Source: Fimenecus sp045602655 (GTDB taxonomy: Bacteria > Bacillota > Clostridia > Oscillospirales > Acutalibacteraceae). From it: 64,000 nucleotides of DNA. Position numbers and translations under genes: made by a program. Below, piece by piece: positions 52,135 to 60,914 of the stretch. Positions within the stretch are counted from its first letter, which is position 1, and each line of letters opens with the position of its first letter. Under the pieces are notes generated by a model that was not told the DNA's origin, ran no database searches, and saw only the letters and a program-made list of their open reading frames with translations. The DNA is taken from assembly GCA_045602655.1 (NCBI GenBank), contig JAZSBY010000014.1, positions 13,922-77,921 of the forward strand, in the 5' to 3' direction.

Positions 52135-52380
52135 AGGCAACCAGAGTCAAACTAAACACGCCGAAAATGTAGCTCTTTAGCGAATTTTCACTTTTTCACC
52201 CTTGACTTGCGTCAGCAAGCCTGCGGTCTCAAAAGCAAAAATTCATCTAAATTTCAAACATTTACGGTGCAAAGCAGTTTTTGGCAAATCATTTTGCTAT
52301 ACAACTGCCCTGTAACTATAATCCGTCAAAGAATGGCATCTTTGCCAAAAACCGTATTCGGTTTAACTCTGATTGCCTTT
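52133..52380. repeat. 248-bp element with ~20-bp terminal inverted repeats
   Basis: The ends AAAGGCAACCAGAGTCAAAC and GTTTAACTCTGATTGCCTTT are inverted repeats with two mismatches. Internal arms also pair (CGAAAATGT..TTTAG.GAATTTT with AAAATTC..CTAAA..ACATTT.CG; TTTTTGGCAAA with TTTGCCAAAAA), so the whole element can fold into a long structured stem. No open frame. This 264-base gap contains nothing else. It is probably a MITE inserted between the transketolase and second SCP2 genes. Confidence 0.7.
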
Positions 52381-52410
52381 CTTTGATAAAGAAAAGAGAT
52401 GATTTTTTTA

Positions 52411-53211
52411 ATGCATGCACAAAAAGAACTTTATGCATCTAAAATATTTTTCAATGCTGCATTGCCACTTTTAAAAGTTATTGCTACTGATGTTCCATCT
52501 CTCAAGGCTAAATTTGACAAGCTCACAACTGTTTTACAGATTAGTGCTCTTGACCCTGAGGCAGAAGGTGGCAAGTATTCAACACATTTCATCATCACAG
52601 AGGGTGAATGGGAAACAAAACTCAATTCTGTTCACGAATCTCCTGATGTTGAACTTGAATTCAAAGACATTGAAACAATGAACGCCTTTTTCAAGGGCAA
52701 TATGCTCAAGCTTCCAAAATTCAAAGGCATTATTAAGAATTTTGGTGCTTTCACAGCATTACTTATGACACTTCTTAAGCTTTCGGAGCTTACAGGTGCT
52801 ACTGAACCTCCAAAGGATGAAGAAACAAAAACTCTTATGGTTAAGTGCTTCTTCTATCTCCTTTCAAGCGGTATCAGCCAGCTTAACAAAATGGGACACA
52901 CGGAAATAAAAGACTGGACTTCAAAGAGTCCGGACCGTGTTTATGCATTCGCAGTTGACGGTCATCCTGAAGTTTCTGCGTTCATCCGTATTAAAGCAGG
53001 TAAATCAAGAGCAGGTCGTGGCGAATATAAGAGAGCAATGCCTTTCTTTACACTTCGTTTCAACAACCTTGATTCAGCACTTGGTATTCTTTTGAGCATC
53101 GACGATATGCTTGAAGCAACAAAAGCAGGCCGTCTTATTATGGACGGTGGTCCTGAATTTGGTGCACAACTCGGTGGCTTTATGCTTGAAGTTGGCGACT
53201 TGGCAAAATAA
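52411..53211 (+). CDS. Second tandem SCP2-like protein
   Basis: About 266 residues. As in the protein at 48142-48906, two SCP2-like halves are discernible: ~30-125 (YSTHFIITEGEWETKLN, VELEFKDIETMNAFFKG) and ~160-265 (YAFAVDGHPEVSAFIRIKAG, FFTLRFNNLDSALGILL, GRLIMDGGPEFGAQLGGF). The two share architecture but little identity by eye. The start is uncertain: ATG at 52411 or 52399, both with only a weak AAAGAG. It is separated from the transketolase genes by the palindromic element, so co-transcription is not certain. Confidence 0.65.
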   Translation: MHAQKELYASKIFFNAALPLLKVIATDVPSLKAKFDKLTTVLQISALDPEAEGGKYSTHFIITEGEWETKLNSVHESPDVELEFKDIETMNAFFKGNMLKLPKFKGIIKNFGAFTALLMTLLKLSELTGATEPPKDEETKTLMVKCFFYLLSSGISQLNKMGHTEIKDWTSKSPDRVYAFAVDGHPEVSAFIRIKAGKSRAGRGEYKRAMPFFTLRFNNLDSALGILLSIDDMLEATKAGRLIMDGGPEFGAQLGGFMLEVGDLAK

Positions 53212-53225
53212 GATAATTTATACAT

Positions 53226-53256
53226 AAAAACCACGGTTTTTCACCGTGGTTTTTTG
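53226..53256 (+). terminator. Terminator of the SCP2 cluster
   Basis: AAAACCACGG-TTTTTCA-CCGTGGTTTTTT, a strong stem with T run 15 bases after the stop. Confidence 0.88.
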
Positions 53257-53294
53257 TTATGCAAATTGAGGTTTGTCGAATTTGGCAACCTCTT

Positions 53295-54050
53295 TTATTT
53301 TGGTCTTACTTCTCGGATAAATCCAATTATCTGATAAATGCTTACTACTGTTGATGCGGTAAAAACTACATAGGCGGGGCAATAAACCCATTGATATATT
53401 GAAAAACCAATAACATTATTATTCAAATAAAGCAGCAATCCTATTATGCCCAGGCTTAACAAAACTCCAAACCCGCTTATAACCAGTATAATCATTCTTT
53501 TATTCTTAGGCAGTGTAGGAACATCTTTTATACAAAAGACATTCAGTATTGTCATTATCACAAGAAAAGCAACTTTTGAAATGTGCATTACATTTGCTCT
53601 TATCCCCATACTCAAATACAGTTCAAATAACAAATATGTTATAAGCAAACACCAAAACCAAGCGTGTTTTTTCACCTTGAAACAGATTATGGTGCAAAAC
53701 AGTAAAGGGATACACAGAAAAATGGCTGGTGGTGCAGTAACAAGTGTAATAATCGCACCTAAAATCGTTGTTCCTAAAAGCACATATCCCGCAATTTTGC
53801 TTGGTTCAACTGTGGCTTTTTGAGGTACTACGAAACTTTCAATTCTCTCAATCTTTTCTCTGCCCGTAAGTTCATCAAGTGATATTTCAAAAATGTCACA
53901 AAGTTTAATCAGTTTATCCAAATCAGGAACAGCCATATTGTTTTCCCATTTTGAAACTGATTGACGGGAAACATCCAATGCATCTGCCAAATCACCTTGG
54001 GATAAGTTTTTTTCATTTCTTAATTCATAAATTCTTTCACCGAGATTCAT
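53295..54050 (-). CDS. XRE regulator with C-terminal membrane domain
   Basis: A 251-residue protein. Residues 5-60 are a helix-turn-helix (IYELRNEKNLSQGDLADALD, SRQSVSKWENN) with the common SLDELTG ending. After a linker (67-85) there are about six membrane helices to the end. Such membrane-tethered XRE proteins usually respond to envelope or antimicrobial stress and often regulate an adjacent transporter, but none is next to it here. Monocistronic. Confidence 0.82.
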   Translation of the reverse strand: MNLGERIYELRNEKNLSQGDLADALDVSRQSVSKWENNMAVPDLDKLIKLCDIFEISLDELTGREKIERIESFVVPQKATVEPSKIAGYVLLGTTILGAIITLVTAPPAIFLCIPLLFCTIICFKVKKHAWFWCLLITYLLFELYLSMGIRANVMHISKVAFLVIMTILNVFCIKDVPTLPKNKRMIILVISGFGVLLSLGIIGLLLYLNNNVIGFSIYQWVYCPAYVVFTASTVVSIYQIIGFIREVRPK

Positions 54051-54146
54051 TAAATCCCCTCCTTTTATGTCTAAATTCTAACATAAAAGTTCGTAGGAAT
54101 CTACCAACCATCCTTTAAAATTTAGCAACTGAGAGTTGCACATATA

Positions 54147-54173
54147 AAAAGCCCGGTAAAAACCGAGCTTTTC
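54147..54173 (-). terminator. Terminator of the fuc operon
   Basis: Minus-strand AAGCTCGGT-TTTT-ACCGGGCTTTTT, 20 bases after the fucI stop. Confidence 0.85.
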
Positions 54174-54192
54174 GCTTTATATTTATTAAGTT

Positions 54193-55977
54193 TTATTTGT
54201 AAAGTGGACCGTAAGTCTGGCAAGCTCTGTAATCTGCTGCCTGTGCATCTTCTGTGCCGAATGCTGCCCAAGAATGTGGACGGAAAATCTTATCCTCGTC
54301 AACATTGTGCATATTTACAGGGATACGAAGCATTGATGCAAGTGTGATGATATCAGCACCAACGTGACCGTAAACCGTTACACCGTGGTTAGCACCCCAG
54401 TTAGCCATTACACTGTAAACATCCTTGAATGCACCTTTGCCTGTAAGGTTCGGAGCAAACCAAGTAGTTGGCCATGTCGGGTCAGTTCTCCAGTCAATCT
54501 TATCGTGAACATCATCAGGAAGGTCTGCTGTGTAGCCTTCTGCAACCTGAATAACAGGTCCGATACCATCAATAATGTTCACACGGAGCATTGTAACAGG
54601 CATTTCTGCCTTGCAACGGAAGTGGCTTGAGAATCCGCCGCCTCTGAAATATTCATAGTTTGCTCTTCTCCAGTCAGTTGCTTCAAGACATGCTTTGATA
54701 TCAGCATCTGTCATTTCCCAATACGGTTTCATACAGCCTTCGCCATTTTCATTCTTTGCTGCACCGCTACCATCAAGAGCAGTTGCACCTGAGTTAATAA
54801 GATGGATAAAACCATCTTTTGCCTTACCTTCAGGACGCTTGCCAGTAACTCTTTCAGTAGCATCAGGACTCCAGTATGTACGAACATCGTGGAAGCAAGG
54901 TGCTGTGCCTGTAAGGAGAGTACCAATCATCATTGAAACACCGTTAAGTGTATCATTTTCTGTTGCAAATGGAACGGGAGCTTTTGGACCATTCCAGTCA
55001 AATGTTGAAGCCATAATAGCCTCTGTAAAGTCTGCGTTAGGAAGCCAATCCGTCCAGTTTCTCTGTCCTTGGAAACCGCCTGCAACAGCATTCTTGCCAA
55101 GTGCTTCTTCGTGCCAACCAAGTTCATCAAGTTTCTTGTTACCGAAAAGGATATCCTTAACGATAATTGAGAATTTAGCGATGAATTCCCAGTCCTTATC
55201 AGGAGCAACAACCTTTGACTTTGTGATGATTTCAGGTAAATTCTTGCCTGCATTTACATCATAGTCTTCATGGCAGTTTTCCTTAATCCATTTATATGCT
55301 TTTTCGTATTCGTCTTTATCATAAATTTCAAGAGTGATACGACGAAGAATGTCTGTTAAATCAACCCATTCAGGACGGATGCCAAAATATTTCTGGAACA
55401 TAGAAGCATCACAATAACTACCTGCGATACCCATTGAAACGCCACCGAGGTTAACATAAGCCTTGTTTTTCATCCAACCAACTGCAACTGCACAACGAGC
55501 AAAGCGAAGAATTTTTTCTGCAACATCTTCAGGAATTGTTGTGTCAGTCATATCCTGAACATCGTGTCCGTAGATTGAGAATGCAGGAAGTCCTTTCTGT
55601 GCGTGAGCAGCCATAACAGCAGCAAGATAAACTGCACCGGGTCTTTCTGTACCATTAAAGCCCCAAACAGCCTTGATTGTGTTAGGGTCCATATCGAATG
55701 TTTCTGAACCATAGCACCAGCAAGGTGTAACAGAAAGCGTTGCAACAACATTTTCAGTTGCAAACTGGTCTGCACATTTTGCAGCCTCAGCACCACCACC
55801 GATAGTTGTGTTGCTGATTACACATTGTACAGGTGTACCGTCAGGATATTTAAGAGTTTCTTCAATGAGTTTTTTTGCTGAATTAGCCATACCCATTGTC
55901 TGTATTTCAAGACTTTCACGAACGCCACCCCAACGGCCGTCAATTACAGGTCTTATACCAATTTTAGGATATAACAT
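54193..55977 (-). CDS. fucI: L-Fucose isomerase
   Basis: A 594-residue Mn-dependent isomerase converting L-fucose to L-fuculose. Similarity to E. coli FucI runs end to end: PKIGIRPVIDGR, TVTPCWCYGSET-like VTPCWCYGSE, WGFNGTERPGAVYLAA, and the metal ligands in ATENDTLNG, FHDVRTYWSP and ANHGVTVYGHVGAD. D-arabinose is a known secondary substrate of the family. GGAGG precedes the ATG, which directly follows the kinase stop. Last gene of the fuc operon. Confidence 0.97.
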   Translation of the reverse strand: MLYPKIGIRPVIDGRWGGVRESLEIQTMGMANSAKKLIEETLKYPDGTPVQCVISNTTIGGGAEAAKCADQFATENVVATLSVTPCWCYGSETFDMDPNTIKAVWGFNGTERPGAVYLAAVMAAHAQKGLPAFSIYGHDVQDMTDTTIPEDVAEKILRFARCAVAVGWMKNKAYVNLGGVSMGIAGSYCDASMFQKYFGIRPEWVDLTDILRRITLEIYDKDEYEKAYKWIKENCHEDYDVNAGKNLPEIITKSKVVAPDKDWEFIAKFSIIVKDILFGNKKLDELGWHEEALGKNAVAGGFQGQRNWTDWLPNADFTEAIMASTFDWNGPKAPVPFATENDTLNGVSMMIGTLLTGTAPCFHDVRTYWSPDATERVTGKRPEGKAKDGFIHLINSGATALDGSGAAKNENGEGCMKPYWEMTDADIKACLEATDWRRANYEYFRGGGFSSHFRCKAEMPVTMLRVNIIDGIGPVIQVAEGYTADLPDDVHDKIDWRTDPTWPTTWFAPNLTGKGAFKDVYSVMANWGANHGVTVYGHVGADIITLASMLRIPVNMHNVDEDKIFRPHSWAAFGTEDAQAADYRACQTYGPLYK

Positions 55978-57399
55978 TTATTTTTCCTCCCTATTTAATA
56001 ATTCTTTATAAATCTTATATGCCCCGTCCCAGTCATCGGTTCTTTGTGGCATATATTTTTTTGTTTTTTCGGTTTTTGCTATAAGTTTTCTTCCCTCGTC
56101 AACACTTTCGATTTCTCCCAGTGCTTTAAGTTGAAGAATGATATTTCCAAGGGCGGTTGCCTCAATAGGTCCTGCCACAACGGGAATATTTATACTGTTT
56201 GCAGCCATTTCACAAAGGAAACCGTCCTTTGTGCCACCACCTAAAATGTTAAGCACACCAAACTTTTTACCCGTACACTCTGAAATCTGCTCCAAAGCAT
56301 AACGATATTTAAGTGCAAGACTTTCGTAAATACAACGGACAATTTCGCCAACAGTTTCTGGGATTTCCTGACCGGTTTTTTCACAGTATTTACGGATTTT
56401 GTTTGGCAAGTCACCGTGTGCAGAAAGCATTGGTGCATCAGGGTCAACAAAACATTTAAAAGGTTTTGCTTCCCTTGCCATCATTTCAAGGTCATTGTAA
56501 CTATATTTTTGTCCTTGTTTTGCCAGGTCCCTACGAGTTTCCTGAATAAGCCACAAACCGCTGATATTTTTAAGGTAATTAACCTTTCCGTTTGCACCCA
56601 TTTCGTTGGATAACTCTTTTTCGTTGCTTTCAAGAGTGAGCATTGGCTCATCCAATTCACAACCGATAAGTGACCAAGTGCCACAGGATAAAAATGCGGC
56701 ATCTTCGTCCGTAACACTCATAGCAGCAACTGCACATTGAGTGTCGTGACCTGCAACGGAAATAACTTTTATTCCCTTATACTCACCATTTACTGTTGCA
56801 CTCTCTACCAACTGCGGGAAAAGCTTTTCATCAATTTCAAATGTATTCAATACATCTTTATCCCAGGTTTTTGTTGATGGGTTTAACATTTGCGATGTGG
56901 ATGCAATACTCATTTCACAAACCTTGTTACCTGTGAGCATATATGCAAACAAATCAGGCATAAAGAGTAATTTATCAACCTTTTTCACATTCTCATCAAC
57001 AGTTAACTGAAAGAGTGTGTTGATGTTCATAATCTGATTTCCTGTTGCAAGGTAAAGAGCATCCAAATCCATCTTTTCACTTGCTTTTTCAACAGTATTT
57101 TCAGTTCTTGAATCTCTGTAATGGAACGGAAGATGAACGAGTTTTCCGCTTTCATCAACAAGTCCGTAGTCAACACCCCAAGTGTCAAATGCAAGGGCAT
57201 CAACCTGACCTGCTTTTTCAATCGCCTTGTCAATCTCACCCTTAATCATATCAACATCGTGGCAGACATGACCATCAACTGTTACGGGGATATTATCAAA
57301 ACGATGAATTTCCTCATAAGAAATCTTTTCACCGTCATAAAATGCCTTTATCGCTCTGCCACTTGATGCACCAAAGTCAAATGCTAAAACAGTTTTCAT
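55978..57399 (-). CDS. FGGY kinase, rhamnulokinase-type; probable L-fuculokinase
   Basis: A 473-residue FGGY sugar kinase. The phosphate-1 motif FDFGASSGRAI is the rhamnulokinase (RhaB) version rather than that of E. coli FucK. DTWGVDYGLVD, the VAGHDTQCAVAA segment and LGGGTKDGFLCEM (adenosine/FGGY region) are present. Being between fucU and fucI it almost certainly phosphorylates L-fuculose, though L-rhamnulose activity is likely too. It overlaps the fucU stop by four bases (ATGA). The symbol is withheld because sequence and context point to different names. Confidence 0.88.
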   Translation of the reverse strand: MKTVLAFDFGASSGRAIKAFYDGEKISYEEIHRFDNIPVTVDGHVCHDVDMIKGEIDKAIEKAGQVDALAFDTWGVDYGLVDESGKLVHLPFHYRDSRTENTVEKASEKMDLDALYLATGNQIMNINTLFQLTVDENVKKVDKLLFMPDLFAYMLTGNKVCEMSIASTSQMLNPSTKTWDKDVLNTFEIDEKLFPQLVESATVNGEYKGIKVISVAGHDTQCAVAAMSVTDEDAAFLSCGTWSLIGCELDEPMLTLESNEKELSNEMGANGKVNYLKNISGLWLIQETRRDLAKQGQKYSYNDLEMMAREAKPFKCFVDPDAPMLSAHGDLPNKIRKYCEKTGQEIPETVGEIVRCIYESLALKYRYALEQISECTGKKFGVLNILGGGTKDGFLCEMAANSINIPVVAGPIEATALGNIILQLKALGEIESVDEGRKLIAKTEKTKKYMPQRTDDWDGAYKIYKELLNREEK

Positions 57400-57833
57400 T
57401 TTACAACACCCTTTTTAAGAAGAATGTTAGCATAAATTGCTTTTTCACCTGTTGCGATAATGAGATATGCCTTTGCTGCTCTTTCATAAAAAGCAAATCT
57501 TTCAATATACTCAATATTGTGGTGCTCAGGCTCATATTTGTTGAGAATTTTCTCATATTCTTCCCAGATTGGAGGAATTGGGCAGGTGTCACCCTTTACA
57601 ATCTCCATAAGACCAACGGGTTTCTCAACATATGTATCAAGAGGAAGAAGTTGCATAATTGCATCAAGGATTTCAGGCACACCGTGACCATCTGCACGGA
57701 CTACAATTGCATTTTTACCGTAACTGTGGCAAGGGAAATTACCATCTGCGATAACGAGTTCATCGCCGTGTCCCATTTCAGCAAGTGCCTTTAAAAGTTC
57801 AGGTGAAAGCACCGGGGAAATACCTTTTAACAT
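57396..57833 (-). CDS. fucU: L-Fucose mutarotase, RbsD/FucU family
   Basis: A 145-residue enzyme interconverting alpha and beta L-fucose anomers. The N-terminus LKGISPVLSPELLKALAEMGHGDEL holds the catalytic His, and the later PVGLMEIVKGD is typical. GAGGAATATTT precedes the ATG. It is in the operon between fucA and the kinase gene, supporting fucose rather than ribose specificity. Confidence 0.93.
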   Translation of the reverse strand: MLKGISPVLSPELLKALAEMGHGDELVIADGNFPCHSYGKNAIVVRADGHGVPEILDAIMQLLPLDTYVEKPVGLMEIVKGDTCPIPPIWEEYEKILNKYEPEHHNIEYIERFAFYERAAKAYLIIATGEKAIYANILLKKGVVK

Positions 57834-57845
57834 AAATATTCCTCC

Positions 57846-58556
57846 TTAGTCTTTTTTATGAAGCAACTGGTCATCAGGATTGAACACTTTGTATCCCGGA
57901 TGTCTGCCTGTAATTCTGTAATAACTTCTCAAATCAATGAGCTTTTGTACATTCTCATCGCTGATGTCACAGCTACCGCCGAGAATTACTGCGTTGATAG
58001 TGATTTTTGCCCAGAGTTCAAGGCTTTCCATTCTGTAGAATGCAGTAAGAACATCACTGCCAACTGCCAATGCACCGTGATTTGTAAGAAGCATAACATC
58101 GTGTTCTTCAAGATATGGCTCAATTGCAGCAGGAACCTCTGCTGTTGAAGGTGTACCATAAGGTGTAAGTGGCACTGCACCAATTGCGGCAACATCTTCA
58201 ATCATATTGTACATATCCATTGGCTTATGAGCAACTGCGAAACCTGTTGCCCCCGGTGGATGAGCGTGGATTACGCTGAACACATCTTCTCTTTTTTCAT
58301 AGCATTTAAGATGCATTTTTATTTCACTTGACGGACGATAGCCTTCGTTTGCTTCAAGAATATTGCCATCCAAATCAAGAACAACCAATTTTTCAGGTGT
58401 GATAAACGACTTACTGATACCTGTTGGAGTTGCGATAACTCTGCCGTCTTCCAAACGAGCACTAACATTACCGTCGTTGGCAGCAACCCACCCTAATTGC
58501 CACATTTTATGGCAGACATCGCATATTTGTAATTTAATCTCTTCAATATTTTGCAT
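57846..58556 (-). CDS. fucA: L-Fuculose-phosphate aldolase
   Basis: A class II aldolase/adducin-family zinc enzyme of about 236 residues that cleaves L-fuculose-1-phosphate to DHAP and L-lactaldehyde. NDGNVSARLEDGRVIATPTG, the zinc ligands in VIHAHPPGATGFA and LLTNHGALAVG, and the catalytic Glu in SSEIKMH are visible. The frame extends ten codons upstream, but MQNIEEIK follows AGGAGG at good spacing. First gene of the fuc operon. No lactaldehyde reductase, permease or regulator is present. Confidence 0.93.
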   Translation of the reverse strand: MQNIEEIKLQICDVCHKMWQLGWVAANDGNVSARLEDGRVIATPTGISKSFITPEKLVVLDLDGNILEANEGYRPSSEIKMHLKCYEKREDVFSVIHAHPPGATGFAVAHKPMDMYNMIEDVAAIGAVPLTPYGTPSTAEVPAAIEPYLEEHDVMLLTNHGALAVGSDVLTAFYRMESLELWAKITINAVILGGSCDISDENVQKLIDLRSYYRITGRHPGYKVFNPDDQLLHKKD

Positions 58557-58600
58557 AAGTATAACCTCCTTGTTTGTCCTATTCAAAAATATATATTTAT

Positions 58601-58628
58601 ATTATACTACTTTTATGGTATAATTCAA
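58601..58628 (-). promoter_or_regulatory. Promoter of the fuc operon
   Basis: Minus-strand TTGAAT (58623-58628), 16-base spacer, TATAAT (58601-58606). A plus-strand TATAAT (58619-58624) overlaps it, suggesting a divergent promoter for the RluA gene. Confidence 0.55.
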
Positions 58629-58656
58629 TAAGTATTTTAAGAAAGGTGAAATCTTT

Positions 58657-59538
58657 ATGAATACAAAAAGACGAGTAGATTTCACAATTGAAGAAAAAAA
58701 CAATGGTGAAAAGGTATGGGAAGTCCTTAAAAACGAAATGAAGGTTTCTTCCCGACTTATCACCAAGTTAAAACACGACCCCGAGGGAATTTTGCTTAAT
58801 GATAAGCATATAAGAACAGTTGATTTTGTTAAGACGGGTGATGTTCTATCCATTACCGTCCCTGCAGATATGGAAGAAAGGACCTCTGCTGTTACCCCGC
58901 TTCCATACCCTTTAAAAGTATTCTACGAAGATGATGATTTGCTCATTGTGGATAAACCTGCGGGATTACCTTTACACCCTTCCCATAATCACCAAGGGGA
59001 TACTCTTGCAAATGCTGTTGCATATCACCTTGAAAAGCAAGGGAAATCTGCTGTTTTTCGCTCAATCGGCAGACTTGATAGGGGAACATCGGGAGTTGTT
59101 GTTTGCGGACTTAACAGATTTGTCACAGGTGTTTTAAATGGTAAGATATACAAAGAATATATGGCGGTTTGTGAGGGCATCTATGAAGGTGAGGGTGTAA
59201 TTGACCGACCCATTTATCGTCCTGACCCAATTAAAACTTTCCGCACGGTGGATGAAAGAGGCGAAACAGCAATTACTGAATGGAAAGCCCTTTCCCACAA
59301 AGAGGGAAGAACACTTTTGAGAATTCACCTTGTTACAGGACGCACACACCAAATCAGAGTGCATTTTTCTTCTCTCGGCACTCCTCTTACGGGGGACACA
59401 ATGTACGGGACACCAAGGGATGACATTTCTCGTCAAGCCTTGCATTGTTGCTATTGCAAATTCACTCATCCTGTTACAAACGAGATAATCGAGATTGAAT
59501 CCCCTCTACCGGAAGATATTGCACAATTTGTAAAATAA
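58657..59538 (+). CDS. RluA-family pseudouridine synthase
   Basis: A 293-residue protein with an N-terminal S4-like RNA-binding domain (1-~75) and a catalytic domain. VDKPAGLPLHP and the catalytic GRLDRGTSGVVV (Asp nucleophile) are conserved, followed by KEYMAVCEG and LVTGRTHQIRVH. It isomerises uridine in rRNA or tRNA; RluD-like or RluA-like target cannot be told from sequence. AAAGGTG precedes the ATG. Divergent from the fuc operon. Confidence 0.92.
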   Translation: MNTKRRVDFTIEEKNNGEKVWEVLKNEMKVSSRLITKLKHDPEGILLNDKHIRTVDFVKTGDVLSITVPADMEERTSAVTPLPYPLKVFYEDDDLLIVDKPAGLPLHPSHNHQGDTLANAVAYHLEKQGKSAVFRSIGRLDRGTSGVVVCGLNRFVTGVLNGKIYKEYMAVCEGIYEGEGVIDRPIYRPDPIKTFRTVDERGETAITEWKALSHKEGRTLLRIHLVTGRTHQIRVHFSSLGTPLTGDTMYGTPRDDISRQALHCCYCKFTHPVTNEIIEIESPLPEDIAQFVK

Positions 59539-59544
59539 ACATAC

Positions 59545-59573
59545 TTGATTAAAATCGCTATTTATGGTAAAAT
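59545..59573 (+). promoter_or_regulatory. Promoter of the acyltransferase pair
   Basis: TTGATT (59545-59550), 17 bases, TAAAAT (59568-59573). Downstream, AAATCGG...CCGATTT (59580-59612) forms an inverted repeat in the 5' leader that may be an operator or hairpin. Confidence 0.5.
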
Positions 59574-59623
59574 AATTACAAATCGGTTACAAAACAAAAT
59601 ATAGCCGATTTGAGGGTGAGATT

Positions 59624-60907
59624 ATGAATGAGATAAAAGATTATATTGTTTATCCTGATGATATAAAAATATATCTTCCTCCCACAATACCTAAAAAACA
59701 AAATACCTTTTATAAAAACTTAGCTTATTTTGTATCTGCTGCGATTTCAAAAGTTGCAATCCGTGCAGGTAGTACAATTGAAAAAATAAATATGGATGGA
59801 TTAAAACCGCCATACATTGTTCTATCCAATCACACGCAGTTTGCCGACCTTATGATAAGTTTTCGTGCAACTCATCCTTATAGGTTCAACAATGTTGCCA
59901 CTGTGGACGGCTTTGTTGGAATGGAAAAAATTATGGAAAAGCTGGGTTGTGCTTGTCATCGCAAATATACAACGGATATAAGTCTTGTTCGTGCTGTGAA
60001 TAAGGTTATTCATGAATATGGTGATATTCTTTATATGTATCCGGAAGCAAGATATACAAATATTGGCACAACAGCCCTTATTCCTGATGTTGTTGCTAAA
60101 CTTGTTAAAAAGAATAAAGTCCCATTGGTTGTTATGATTCACCACGGGAATTATCTTAATGCTCCTTTTTGGGATTTTCGTCAGTACAGAAAAGTTCCAT
60201 TTAAGGCAACTATGAAGCAGGTACTCACTGCTGAACAGGTTAAAACTATGTCCGTTGATGAAATCAATGAAGTAATTCAGCGTGAAATGTATTACGATGA
60301 TTATAAATGGCAGAAAGAAAACAATATAAGAATTACCGAGAGTTTTCGTGCGGACGGTCTTAACAAAGTCCTTTATAAATGTCCTCACTGCCTGACAGAG
60401 GGTCAGACCGTTGGTAAAGGTACTCTCCTCTCTTGCGAAGCCTGTGGCAAACAATGGGAAATGACTGAACTTGGTGAAATGAGAGCATTAAACGGCGAAA
60501 CAGAGTTCTCACATATCCCCGACTGGTATGAATGGGAAAGAGAATGTGTCCGCAAGGAATTACTTATGGGTACATACAGATTTGAGGATAATGTTCATAT
60601 TTATTCTTTACCCGGAGTTGAATTCATTGATTTGGGTGAAGGCAAGGTTACTCACGACCTTGAAAATGGATTTATCCTTTGCGGTCACTATAACGGTCAT
60701 GATTACAGAATTCAAAGGACATCAAAAAGCCTTTATACTTTACATAACGAGTTTTTATATAAAAAACTTGGCAAAGTTGATGCATTTGATGTATCCGTTA
60801 AAGACGATTCCTTTTATTGCGTTCCGTCAAAAAAAGATGTTGTTATGAAACTTATGTTTGCAACAGAAGAGGCATATAAAATCCTTAAAGAAAAACCAAA
60901 CATTTAA
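59624..60907 (+). CDS. PlsC-like acyltransferase with zinc ribbon, copy 1
   Basis: A 427-residue protein. Residues ~60-220 form a lysophosphatidate-acyltransferase-like domain: VLSNHTQFAD is the HX4D catalytic motif, and MYPEARYT stands where the glycerol-phosphate-binding PEGTR motif normally lies. A zinc ribbon follows (CPHC...CEAC, ~250-275), then a ~150-residue C-terminal domain of no recognised family. There is no strong membrane helix. It probably acylates a lipid or sugar head group, and the altered PEARY suggests an acceptor other than lysophosphatidate. It is paralogous to the next gene. Confidence 0.8.
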   Translation: MNEIKDYIVYPDDIKIYLPPTIPKKQNTFYKNLAYFVSAAISKVAIRAGSTIEKINMDGLKPPYIVLSNHTQFADLMISFRATHPYRFNNVATVDGFVGMEKIMEKLGCACHRKYTTDISLVRAVNKVIHEYGDILYMYPEARYTNIGTTALIPDVVAKLVKKNKVPLVVMIHHGNYLNAPFWDFRQYRKVPFKATMKQVLTAEQVKTMSVDEINEVIQREMYYDDYKWQKENNIRITESFRADGLNKVLYKCPHCLTEGQTVGKGTLLSCEACGKQWEMTELGEMRALNGETEFSHIPDWYEWERECVRKELLMGTYRFEDNVHIYSLPGVEFIDLGEGKVTHDLENGFILCGHYNGHDYRIQRTSKSLYTLHNEFLYKKLGKVDAFDVSVKDDSFYCVPSKKDVVMKLMFATEEAYKILKEKPNI

Positions 60908-60914
60908 GATGACT

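Noticed and set aside
53271..53280. GTTTGTCGAA, a good Spo0A-box match
   Set aside because: It lies at the 3' end of two convergent genes, not near a promoter, and is part of a degenerate hairpin repeat.
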